A stretch of 8,695 nt of DNA from Crocinitomicaceae bacterium (GCA_013215515.1 JABSPC010000506.1:1-8695); one strand, 5' to 3'. Numbered from the stretch's first letter, positions 1 to 6,246 are shown. Made by a program: numbers and translations. The notes: a model not told the origin generated them from the sequence alone.

Positions 1-185
1 ACATGGTCACTTTCATATCCAATTTCAATGAATTGTAATTCATAACGATAGCTGATTTCTATACAAATCTCTTTCAAACTTTATCCCACAGGCTTACTTA
101 TTGCTTTTCGCCTATATTTCAACGGGAAAACAAAATGATAAGGCAGCAGCGTTTTATTATGACTTTTTAATATATGTTCACTCAC
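1..185 (-). pseudogene. tnpA: IS200-like HUH transposase, N-terminal part, broken by an in-frame TAA
   Basis: From a GTG at 185-183 the minus strand reads MSEHILKSHN, then YHFVFPLKYRRK (codons 16-27), then LKEICIEISYRYELQFIEIG (codons 37-56), then YESDHV (codons 57-62) at the window edge. These are the conserved N-terminal blocks of IS200/IS605-family Y1 transposases. The final DHV is the start of the DHVH motif, whose two histidines form the HUH metal site; the second histidine lies outside the window. Codon 35 (83-81) is TAA in the same frame, between two well conserved blocks, so the gene looks inactivated by a point mutation, possibly CAA to TAA. There is no frameshift between the blocks. 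Whether the catalytic tyrosine and C-terminus survive cannot be seen. A sequencing error at the stop is the main alternative. Confidence 0.75.
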
Positions 186-209
186 ATATCAAAACTAATA
201 CATTCCAAC

Positions 210-232
210 TTGAAAAACCTGCCGTTTTTCAA
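210..232. repeat. Perfect 9-bp hairpin upstream of the transposase start
   Basis: TTGAAAAAC (210-218) and GTTTTTCAA (224-232) are perfect reverse complements separated by a 5-nt loop. On the minus strand the hairpin lies 24 nt before the transposase GTG. It could be the IS200-type leader structure that limits transposase expression, or a weak terminator for the purN-marC transcript arriving from the right. The pairing is certain; the role is inferred. Confidence 0.6.
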
Positions 233-248
233 ACTTTTCCGCTAGACC

Positions 249-265
249 CCGAGGCAGAGCCTCGG
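249..265. repeat. GC-rich perfect palindromic hairpin (IS end or REP-like)
   Basis: CCGAGGC (249-255) and GCCTCGG (259-265) form a perfect 7-bp stem around AGA. It is the most GC-rich short stretch in an AT-rich surrounding and sits between the MarC-family stop codon and the transposase remnant. Such hairpins occur as subterminal structures of IS200/IS605 elements and as REP sequences mobilised by related Y1 transposases. No T-tract follows on either strand, so it is not a standard intrinsic terminator, although it may still protect the 3' end of the purN-marC mRNA. Confidence 0.6.
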
Positions 266-279
266 AGAATTATTTCTGA

Positions 280-870
280 TTAAAACAGCTCTTTCACGTT
301 TGTACTAAACAGCTTAATTGCGATAGCCAATAGAATTATCCCGAACACTTTCTTCAAGATTGCAATTCCTCCTTCACCCATTACCTTCTCAATAACACGA
401 GTAAGCTTCAGTACAATAAAGACAATTATGATGTTAATTAAAATTGCGATTATTATATTGACTTCAGCGTATTCAGCGCGTAATGAAATTATTGAAGTCA
501 TTGATCCAGCACCAGCGATTATTGGAAACGCCAAAGGCACAATACTAGCTGTTTTTCCAGAGACATCATCTCTGAACAAACGGACTCCTAAAATCATTTC
601 CAGAGACATGAAAAATAGTATTAAGGCACCTGCGACAGCAAATGATTCAACATTTACTCCGAACAGATTTAAGATGCTTTCACCTAAAATCAAGAAACTA
701 ATCATGATTAATAATGAAACCAAACTGACCCGTATTGGATGAATTTCTCCAACCTGTTCTTTTAATTTAATGATAAGCGGTATTGACCCAACAATATCTA
801 CCACAGCGAATAATACCATTGTTGCTTTGAACAATTCAACCCAATCAAATGCATAAAAAAATGTACCCAT
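280..870 (-). CDS. MarC-family (UPF0056) integral membrane protein
   Basis: A 196-residue, very hydrophobic protein of the usual MarC-family length. About six membrane segments can be drawn: residues 13-33, 46-66, 75-96, 109-130, 136-156 and 170-189. Family landmarks are visible: DIVGSIP in the first segment (25-31), SFAVAGALILFF (76-87), and PLAFPIIAGAGSMT (112-125), which corresponds to the conserved PlaxPxiaGpGait block. It acts in the inner membrane. The biochemical function of the family is unknown; the old link of marC to multiple antibiotic resistance in E. coli was not upheld. The ATG at 870 lies 4 nt after the purN stop codon and is preceded by AAGG, so it is the downstream gene of a purN operon. 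The ORF is intact. Confidence 0.9.
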   Translation of the reverse strand: MGTFFYAFDWVELFKATMVLFAVVDIVGSIPLIIKLKEQVGEIHPIRVSLVSLLIMISFLILGESILNLFGVNVESFAVAGALILFFMSLEMILGVRLFRDDVSGKTASIVPLAFPIIAGAGSMTSIISLRAEYAEVNIIIAILINIIIVFIVLKLTRVIEKVMGEGGIAILKKVFGIILLAIAIKLFSTNVKELF

Positions 871-874
871 GACC

Positions 875-1447
875 TTAACTTAAGATGGCACCTCGAACAA
901 CTGTAGGTAAGTACGTTTGTTCTAAATACCTGATTTTATCTTCGAGAGACTCCACAGTATCCGTTTCATTCAAACTGCAATGAAACTGTGCAATTAGTTC
1001 TCCTTTATCAAACCCCTCATTCACATAATGAATGGTAATTCCCGATGTGTTTTCTTGATTAGCTATAACCGCGACGTGAACATTTCGTCCATGCATCCCT
1101 TTTCCACCATAATTTGGTAATAATGCTGGGTGCAAGTTGATCATTCGTCCATTATATGCAGCGATTAATTCAGCAGGAATTAGCCTTAAGTAACCCGCAA
1201 GGATTACCCAATCCACTTTTTCTTCCCGACATAGAGTATTCAGGAAATCTCCGTCTGCCACTTGAGTGTTTGTATAACTCATCGTTTTAACGCCCAATTC
1301 GGCTGCTGAATCCAATACTTTTGCATCGGCTTTATTGCTCAAAACAAAAGCCACCTCAATTGAAGAATCATTCTTGAAGAAATGAATCAAATTGACAGCG
1401 TTACTTCCTGTTCCAGAAGCAAATATGGCGATGCGGGTTTTAATCAT
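875..1447 (-). CDS. purN: Phosphoribosylglycinamide formyltransferase (GAR transformylase)
   Basis: This cytoplasmic enzyme transfers the formyl group of 10-formyltetrahydrofolate to glycinamide ribonucleotide, the third step of de novo purine synthesis. The 190-residue protein has the GART signatures in order: the phosphate-binding loop SGTGSN (11-16), the folate-site region AGYLRLIP (84-91), INLHPALLP (103-111) and SGITIHYVNEGFDKG (135-149). By alignment with E. coli PurN the catalytic Asn106, His108 and Asp144 correspond to N104, H106 and D147. The insert NYGGKGMHG (112-120) replaces the enterobacterial KYPGLHTH region. The ATG at 1447 lies directly behind a good Bacteroidota -7 element, and a MarC-family gene follows 4 nt after the stop. 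No truncation or missing catalytic residue is seen. Confidence 0.96.
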   Translation of the reverse strand: MIKTRIAIFASGTGSNAVNLIHFFKNDSSIEVAFVLSNKADAKVLDSAAELGVKTMSYTNTQVADGDFLNTLCREEKVDWVILAGYLRLIPAELIAAYNGRMINLHPALLPNYGGKGMHGRNVHVAVIANQENTSGITIHYVNEGFDKGELIAQFHCSLNETDTVESLEDKIRYLEQTYLPTVVRGAILS

Positions 1448-1451
1448 AGTG

Positions 1452-1459
1452 CAAAATTA
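1452..1459 (-). promoter_or_regulatory. Bacteroidota-type -7 element of purN
   Basis: On the minus strand TAATTTTG, a full match to TAnnTTTG, ends 4 nt before the purN ATG. Initiation about 7 nt downstream of this box would give a transcript with almost no leader. I see no clear TTTG at the -33 position, so the call rests on the -7 box and its location alone. Confidence 0.45.
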
Positions 1460-1589
1460 TGAATATCTTTTCGATACAGCGTCACACTTTATCCTAGATT
1501 CTTGTAAATATTATCTCTTTAAGAAGTTATTCAATAATAATTGTCTCCTTTAGAGTGAAACTTTTTGCTGATTTTGAGTTATAATTAAT

Positions 1590-3194
1590 ATGATGAAAAT
1601 ACTTCTCCTTTCTTTATTCTTATTCTCTATTTTTCAGCTTCAGGCGCAATCAAGTGAGGCAATAGCAGGCATTTTAAAACATGATCGTGTTCAATTGCGG
1701 AAATTAACTCCAGCAAAATCAGAAACGTCAACTTTGCTGCCCTCACGGTTTGCCAAAGAAATTATTTCAAATCCATCGGTCAATTACAAGCAGTTGACGG
1801 TAGTTAAGGTGTATTACTTTTATACAAAGTACCGCCAAAGTAGAAGTTTTAATCAAGCTATATTGGATGAAAAACGATTTAATGAATTGAATGAAATCGT
1901 TCCTGGAATCTTAGACAATCCTTATATCGAATGGGAACTGGTTGAACAGACTGGATGTTCCAGCCCAGTTGAAGGAAGGTCATTTTACCATGGCTTTGTA
2001 TTAATTCATAGACCCGTAGTAAGTGAATTGGTCCGAGAAAAAGAAATTGCTCGCTTGGAAGAGTTCCTGAAGAATCCAACGAGTGAATTTAAAGTTAAAG
2101 GCATTGATAACCTGGAGGATATAATTAAGGAATCGGCAGACGTAAAAATTGAAGAATTAAAAAATACCCCAGCTGGGTTTGACGGTGGAGATTTTGCGTT
2201 ATTCCAATATTTCAGAGACAATTTAAAAGGAGGAGGTAAGGTTGCTTTGAACAGAGACGATCTTTGGGTCACTTTTAAAGTTGACGTTGATGAAAACGGA
2301 GAATTGGCAAAAATAAAGTTTGCGAAACAAAACAAAGACTATATCCAAGCGCAGGTAACCGAAATTTTTGAAAATATGCCAGATTGGAACCCCGCAACGG
2401 AAAGCGGAAAAAGAATTCCATCGGTTGTAAATATTGAATTGAGAATCGGTTATTCTCCTATCGTTAGAGGAATGTACAGGCGGGATGGCAAAAATCCAGA
2501 ATTCGATCAGGACGAAGTAAACGCACACCTTAACCAAGAACCAGAAATTTCTCAAGACGCAAAAGACAAGATTGTTGCAGTAGAAGCTTCAGGAGTGTAT
2601 AAAGGAGTCAATAAAGCCGTTGAGAAGGGAAAGATTGCGGTTGTAATGGATGTGACGTCCAGTATGTCAGGGAACATTGCTTCATTAAATTGGTGGATCA
2701 TCAATAGTCCCGATAGTTTAATGATAACGAATTATACTTTTTTCAACGATGGCGATAATACCCCAGATCATAAAAAGAAGATTGGGTCGACAGGAGGAAT
2801 ATACCATGTAGGCGCAATCCGTGATGTCACAAGAACAATCATGTCGACAATGCGTAGTGGGGATGGGGGGGATCTTCCAGAAAACGATATTGAATCCCTG
2901 CTTGCCGCTGAAAAGATGTTAAATGGGGCCCAATCTCTATTGTTGATTGCCGATAATTTTTCAGAGGTCAAAGACATGAAACTATTGGATCAACTTCAAA
3001 CGCGTGTCAACATCATTGTATGCGGAAATACATTAGTTGTTCGTGAATGTTATATGGATATTGTAAAAACTACAGGCGGAGTGATTTTACTTAAGGGCAG
3101 AGAGTATAGTTTATCAAATGTTCAGAAAGGCGGAAAAATTGTCGTGGGAGAAACAACTTATTCGTATGATGGCAAGAAATTCAAGATAATTTAG
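1590..3194 (+). CDS. Secreted protein with TonB-C-like and vWA domains
   Basis: A 534-residue protein of unknown function. Residues 1-20 are a signal peptide (hydrophobic LLLSLFLFSIF, ending QAQ before Ser21) with no lipobox cysteine, so export to the periplasm or beyond is expected. Residues 21-190 form a region I do not recognise. Residues about 194-286 resemble the C-terminal domain of TonB: PAGFDGGDFALFQYFRDNL (194-212), a strand pattern VTFKVDVDENGELAKIKF (227-244), then MPDWNPATESGKRIPS (263-278). Residues about 346-505 look like a von Willebrand A domain: a hydrophobic strand KIAVVMDVTSSMSG (348-361) with MIDAS-type D354, T356 and S358, followed by GDGGDLPENDIESLLAAEK (424-442), the GGDxPE motif of many bacterial vWA proteins. 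Two ATGs open the ORF (1590, 1593) and either may be used. It is divergent from purN, with a weak -7 match TGATTTTG at 1569-1576. A role in cell-envelope protein interaction is inferred only. Confidence 0.85.
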   Translation: MMKILLLSLFLFSIFQLQAQSSEAIAGILKHDRVQLRKLTPAKSETSTLLPSRFAKEIISNPSVNYKQLTVVKVYYFYTKYRQSRSFNQAILDEKRFNELNEIVPGILDNPYIEWELVEQTGCSSPVEGRSFYHGFVLIHRPVVSELVREKEIARLEEFLKNPTSEFKVKGIDNLEDIIKESADVKIEELKNTPAGFDGGDFALFQYFRDNLKGGGKVALNRDDLWVTFKVDVDENGELAKIKFAKQNKDYIQAQVTEIFENMPDWNPATESGKRIPSVVNIELRIGYSPIVRGMYRRDGKNPEFDQDEVNAHLNQEPEISQDAKDKIVAVEASGVYKGVNKAVEKGKIAVVMDVTSSMSGNIASLNWWIINSPDSLMITNYTFFNDGDNTPDHKKKIGSTGGIYHVGAIRDVTRTIMSTMRSGDGGDLPENDIESLLAAEKMLNGAQSLLLIADNFSEVKDMKLLDQLQTRVNIIVCGNTLVVRECYMDIVKTTGGVILLKGREYSLSNVQKGGKIVVGETTYSYDGKKFKII

Positions 3195-3212
3195 AGCTAT
3201 CAAAATATCAAA

Positions 3213-3236
3213 TAATCGAACAATCGAATAATCGAA
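3213..3236 (+). repeat. Three tandem copies of the octamer YAATCGAA
   Basis: TAATCGAA, CAATCGAA and TAATCGAA follow each other without gaps in the 59-nt space between the vWA gene and the IYD homologue. A 15-bp part (3214-3228) recurs in inverted orientation at 6250-6264, just after rnc. It may be an interspersed low-complexity repeat of this genome or a multi-copy binding site. The function is unknown. Confidence 0.6.
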
Positions 3237-3253
3237 ATTGATATCTTTATCAA

Positions 3254-3928
3254 ATGACTGACTCAAAACATCCCTTTATCCCGTATAATGGGAAATCGTA
3301 TAGCGAAGAAGAAATGATTGAACGCTCTAAATCATTTTATGATTGGGTGAATAAAAGACGTTCGGTGCGCGATTTTTCTTCAAAGCCGGTTCCTAAACAG
3401 GTAATGGAAAATGTTTTGATGACAGCTTCTACGGCTCCTTCTGGGGCTCACAAGCAACCTTGGACCTTTTGCCTTATTTCAAATGCAACTCTAAAGTCCA
3501 AAATTAGAGAGCTTGCCGAAGAGGAAGAGCGAAAATCGTACGGTGGTCGAATGAGTGATGTATGGCTAAAAGACCTTGAGCCACTTGGAACCAACGCTGT
3601 TAAGGAGTTTATTGATATTGCTCCTTGGATTGTTGTCGTTATGAAACGACCGTATGAGATCACCGAGGAAGGTGGTAAACATCAGAATTATTACGTTTCT
3701 GAATCAGTGGGCATAGCATCTGGATTCTTATTAATGGCAATTCACAATGCTGGATTGGTGGCTTTAACGCATACTCCAAGCCCAATGAATTTCATCGCAA
3801 AAGCCTTGAATCGCCCTGAAAACGAGAGACCGTTCCTTTTAATTCCAGTAGGATATGCTGCCGAAGATGCGCAAGTGCCAGATTTGGCTAGAAAGTCCAA
3901 TTCAGATGTCATTGAATATTATGACTAA
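3254..3928 (+). CDS. Iodotyrosine deiodinase-type flavoprotein (nitroreductase superfamily)
   Basis: A 224-residue cytoplasmic FMN protein. Similarity to animal and bacterial IYD runs through the whole chain: EEMIERSKSFYDWVNKRRSV (19-38), TAPSGAHKQPWTF (60-72), the NAGLV-x-LTHTP block (165-175) and PVGY...VPDL.RK (198-214). RRSVR (35-39) and R213 are expected to bind FMN phosphate, and T172/T174 lie where the Thr contacting flavin N5 is found. IYD is separated from ordinary nitroreductases by a lid that grips the amino-acid part of halotyrosine through Glu, Tyr and Lys (E157, Y161, K182 in human). Here E92, Y96 and K117 have exactly the same spacing (4 and 21 residues). Reductive dehalogenation of halogenated tyrosine is therefore the best prediction; the physiological substrate is not known. 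It lies 59 nt after the vWA gene and 66 nt before acpP, so it may have its own promoter. A membrane anchor, as in the mammalian enzyme, is absent. Confidence 0.88.
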   Translation: MTDSKHPFIPYNGKSYSEEEMIERSKSFYDWVNKRRSVRDFSSKPVPKQVMENVLMTASTAPSGAHKQPWTFCLISNATLKSKIRELAEEEERKSYGGRMSDVWLKDLEPLGTNAVKEFIDIAPWIVVVMKRPYEITEEGGKHQNYYVSESVGIASGFLLMAIHNAGLVALTHTPSPMNFIAKALNRPENERPFLLIPVGYAAEDAQVPDLARKSNSDVIEYYD

Positions 3929-3929
3929 T

Positions 3930-3964
3930 TAATTTTGTCTTTTCATAATTTGTGGCTTTCTTTG
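3930..3964 (+). promoter_or_regulatory. Putative promoter of the acpP operon
   Basis: TTTG (3934-3937) is followed after exactly 19 nt by TTTCTTTG (3957-3964), a one-mismatch version of the Bacteroidota -7 box TAnnTTTG. This would start transcription about 25 nt before acpP. TAATTTTG at 3930-3937 is itself a full -7 match and could be a second, upstream start. Location in front of a highly expressed gene supports the call; the two options cannot be separated by eye. Confidence 0.4.
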
Positions 3965-3994
3965 CGGCTGAATTAACCCTTAAAAAAAGAACAA

Positions 3995-4231
3995 ATGTCA
4001 GACGTAAATTCAAAAGTAGTATCTATCATCGTAGATAAATTGGGTGTTGAAGAAAGCGAAGTAGCAAACGAAGCGAGCTTCACAAACGATCTAGGAGCTG
4101 ATTCTTTGGATACAGTTGAATTGATCATGGAATTTGAAAAAGAATTCAATATTGCAATTCCAGATGATCAAGCTGAGAACATCCAAACAGTTGGAGATGC
4201 TGTTAAATACATCGAAGAGAACGCTAACTAA
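3995..4231 (+). CDS. acpP: Acyl carrier protein
   Basis: A small acidic cytoplasmic protein of 78 residues, the usual length, that carries growing acyl chains on a 4'-phosphopantetheine arm during type II fatty-acid synthesis. The attachment site is Ser37 in [15 protein letters not shown] (34-48), the DSL motif at the start of recognition helix II; the following acidic helix is the docking surface for FabF and other enzymes. Helix I ([12 protein letters not shown], 7-18) and the closing helix ([13 protein letters not shown], 65-77) are present. The ATG is preceded by an A-rich stretch (AAAAAAAGAACAA) rather than a Shine-Dalgarno site, typical for Bacteroidota. It is the first gene of acpP-fabF-rnc and is 38 nt from fabF. 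Confidence 0.97.
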   Translation: MSDVNSKVVSIIVDKLGVEESEVANEASFTNDLGADSLDTVELIMEFEKEFNIAIPDDQAENIQTVGDAVKYIEENAN

Positions 4232-4250
4232 TTAGTTACGATAATATTTT
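4225..4250 (+). promoter_or_regulatory. Palindrome over the acpP stop codon followed by a T-rich tract
   Basis: TAACTAATTAGTTA (4225-4238) is a perfect 14-bp palindrome containing the acpP TAA, and a T-rich tract ending in six Ts (4247-4252) follows closely. A second AACTAAC occurs at 4254-4260 and can pair with TTAGTT at 4232-4237 as an alternative stem. The AT-only stem would be weak, so at most this is a leaky attenuator or a processing site between acpP and fabF. The palindrome is certain; the role is speculative. Confidence 0.35.
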
Positions 4251-4269
4251 TTGAACTAACGGCTCAATT

Positions 4270-5526
4270 ATGGAATTGAAAAGAGTGGTTGTCACTGGAC
4301 TAGGTGCACTTACCCCAATCGGAAACAATGTTGAAGAGTATTGGGAAAGTCTAATAAATGGAAAAAGTGGAGCAGCGCCAATTTTACAATTTGATGCGTC
4401 GTTATTCAAAACCAAGTTTGCTTGTGAGATCAAGAACTTTAATGTTCAAGACCACTTAGACCGAAAGGAAGCGAGGAAAATGGATCAATTTGCACAGTAT
4501 GCCATGGTTTCTTCAAAAGAAGCCGTGGCAGACTCTGGAATTCTAGACTCTAACCCAAATTTTGACCGTATTGGTGTTATTTGGGGATCTGGAATTGGCG
4601 GATTGAAAACATTTCAAGACGAAGTAAGAAACTTCGTAGAAGGAGATGGAACTCCTCGATTTAACCCCTTCTTTATTCCGAAAATGATCGCAGATATTGC
4701 TGCTGGTCTAATTTCCATTGAGTACGGATTCCGCGGACCTAATTATGTTACGGTTTCGGCATGTGCTTCTTCTACCAACGCAATTATTGATGCATTCAAT
4801 TATATTCGTTTGGGTAAAGTTGATGCTGTTGTAACAGGTGGTTCTGAAGCTGCTGTGAACGAAGCAGGTGTTGGAGGTTTCAACGCTCTTAGAGCACTTT
4901 CTACTCGTAATGATTCTCCGGAAACAGCGTCGCGTCCATTTGATTTGGATCGTGAAGGTTTTGTTTTAGGTGAAGGAAGTGGAGCCCTTATTCTTGAAGA
5001 ATATGAGCACGCAAAAGCTCGTGGTGCTAAAATTTATGCGGAAGTTATCGGTGGCGGAATGTCAGGTGATGCTTACCACATGACTGCTCCTCATCCTGAT
5101 GGAATTGGTGCAAGAAATACAATGATAGCCGCTTTAGAAGACGCTGAAATCGATGCTTCTCAAGTTGACTACGTGAACGTTCACGGAACATCTACCCCTC
5201 TTGGGGATGTCGCTGAGGTTAAAGCCATTCAACAAGTATTTGGAGAAGACGCTTATAACATGAATATCAGTTCTACAAAATCAATGACGGGTCACTTACT
5301 TGGAGCGGCTGGTGCTATTGAAGCAATTGCTTGTGTATTAGCTGTTAAAAATGATATTGTTCCACCTACGATTAATCACTTTACAGACGATCCTGAGCTT
5401 GACGGAAAAATGAATTTTACGTTTAACAAAGCTCAAAAACGCACAGTGAATATTGCCCTTTCAAATACGTTTGGATTTGGAGGACACAACACGAGCATTA
5501 TCGTTAAAAAGTACAACGGTCAATAG
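4270..5526 (+). CDS. fabF: 3-oxoacyl-[acyl-carrier-protein] synthase II
   Basis: This cytoplasmic condensing enzyme of type II fatty-acid synthesis extends acyl-ACP by two carbons from malonyl-ACP with loss of CO2. It has 418 residues; E. coli FabF is of similar size. The thiolase-fold signatures are complete: the nucleophile C165 in VSACASSTNA (162-171), H305 in NVHGTSTPLGD (303-313), K337 and H342 in STKSMTGHLLGAAGAIEA (335-352), matching the Cys-His-His triad of E. coli FabF (163, 303, 340). The gating loop NTFGFGGHN (399-407) is present. VVVTGLGALTPIGN (6-19) is the typical N-terminus, which supports the ATG at 4270. It lies 38 nt after acpP, and its TAG directly abuts the rnc start. No anomaly is seen in the protein. 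Confidence 0.97.
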   Translation: MELKRVVVTGLGALTPIGNNVEEYWESLINGKSGAAPILQFDASLFKTKFACEIKNFNVQDHLDRKEARKMDQFAQYAMVSSKEAVADSGILDSNPNFDRIGVIWGSGIGGLKTFQDEVRNFVEGDGTPRFNPFFIPKMIADIAAGLISIEYGFRGPNYVTVSACASSTNAIIDAFNYIRLGKVDAVVTGGSEAAVNEAGVGGFNALRALSTRNDSPETASRPFDLDREGFVLGEGSGALILEEYEHAKARGAKIYAEVIGGGMSGDAYHMTAPHPDGIGARNTMIAALEDAEIDASQVDYVNVHGTSTPLGDVAEVKAIQQVFGEDAYNMNISSTKSMTGHLLGAAGAIEAIACVLAVKNDIVPPTINHFTDDPELDGKMNFTFNKAQKRTVNIALSNTFGFGGHNTSIIVKKYNGQ

Positions 5527-6246
5527 TTGTTAGCGCTATTTCCATTATTTTCTCGCAAAAAATCAAAAGACGAACTGAATCTAATTCGGTTTGTAATTAA
5601 AAGTTTTGGATACCATCCTAAGAATATTTCCCTATTCGAAACAGCTTTAACGCATAAGTCAATATCCCATAATAGTGGTGAAGTTTCGAACGAACGTTTA
5701 GAGTTTTTAGGAGATGCCATTTTGGATTCTGTTATTGCCGAAATGTTGTTCAATAAATATCCTGATGAAGATGAAGGTTACCTTACAAAAATTAAATCCA
5801 AAGTAGTTAGCCGAAGAACATTGAGTGTCATTGGACATGAAATGGACATACGCAATGTTTTAAACTACAATAAGGGAAGATCAATAAAGCTGGAGACAAT
5901 CGAAGGGAATGCCTTTGAGGCGTTAATTGGAGCTCTTTATTTGGATGGTGGATACGAAGCCACAAAAAAGAGCTTAAATACGCATATCCTCAAAAAATAC
6001 ATCGATTTAAATCAAATTCTCGAAGAAGAGATTGATTTCAAATCCAGACTCTTCATTTGGAGCCAGAAAAATCGATTGCCAATTGTTTTTGAAGTTCTAA
6101 AAGAAGAAAATCAAGGCGTAAATTGGAATTATCTAGTCGTTGTTATCATCAATGAACAAGAATTCGGACGTGGTTCCGGAACATCTAAGAAGAAAGCAGA
6201 ACAAGTCGCAGCAAAGGAAACGTTGGAGCTGATGGGCGAACTCTGA
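5527..6246 (+). CDS. rnc: Ribonuclease III, TTG start
   Basis: An endonuclease that cuts double-stranded RNA and matures rRNA and other structured transcripts, acting as a dimer with Mg2+. The 239-residue chain has the catalytic domain (about 20-160) with signature NERLEFLGDAILD (55-67) and the dsRNA-binding domain (about 170-238) ending GSGTSKKKAEQVAAKETLE (216-234). E56, E59, D63, E83 and E131 match E. coli E38, E41, D45, E65 and E117, but the position of D114 is N128 (GNAFEALIG). The ORF begins directly after the fabF TAG and in the same frame. Before the conserved core the only plausible start is the TTG at 5527, since the first in-frame ATG (residue 73) is inside the catalytic domain. 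Translation probably depends on ribosomes ending at fabF. Confidence 0.95.
   Translation: MLALFPLFSRKKSKDELNLIRFVIKSFGYHPKNISLFETALTHKSISHNSGEVSNERLEFLGDAILDSVIAEMLFNKYPDEDEGYLTKIKSKVVSRRTLSVIGHEMDIRNVLNYNKGRSIKLETIEGNAFEALIGALYLDGGYEATKKSLNTHILKKYIDLNQILEEEIDFKSRLFIWSQKNRLPIVFEVLKEENQGVNWNYLVVVIINEQEFGRGSGTSKKKAEQVAAKETLELMGEL

Larger units (their letters stand above)
1..265 (-). mobile_element. Left end of an IS200/IS605-like insertion sequence (partial)
   Basis: Reading leftwards on the minus strand, this stretch holds a GC-rich perfect hairpin (265-249), a second perfect hairpin (232-210), and then the start of an IS200-type transposase at 185 that runs off the window. IS200/IS605 elements are known to carry subterminal hairpins instead of terminal inverted repeats, and IS200 itself has two structured regions before tnpA: one stops incoming transcription and one hides the ribosome site. 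The order seen here fits that plan. The outer boundary cannot be fixed; I took the outer edge of the distal hairpin, which lies 14 bp from the marC-family stop codon. The transposase carries a premature stop, so the element is probably inactive. Confidence 0.55.

Noticed and set aside
101..283. Plus-strand ORF of 60 codons
   Set aside because: It lies antisense to the IS200-like transposase remnant and the two hairpins, has no ATG at the stated start and shows no family motifs.
428..742. Plus-strand ORF of 104 codons inside the MarC-family gene
   Set aside because: It is antisense to a clearly conserved membrane protein and has no recognisable motifs.
2006..2555. Overlapping minus-strand ORFs inside the vWA gene
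   Set aside because: Shadows of the plus-strand gene, with no conserved motifs and no upstream signals.
3213..3236. Tandem octamers as a miniature CRISPR array
   Set aside because: The repeats are 8 nt with no spacers, and no cas genes are in the window.
4270..6246. A natural FabF-RNase III fusion protein through the shared frame
   Set aside because: A TAG separates the two, both halves are complete standalone proteins, and TTG is an accepted bacterial start; read-through is only a minor possibility.
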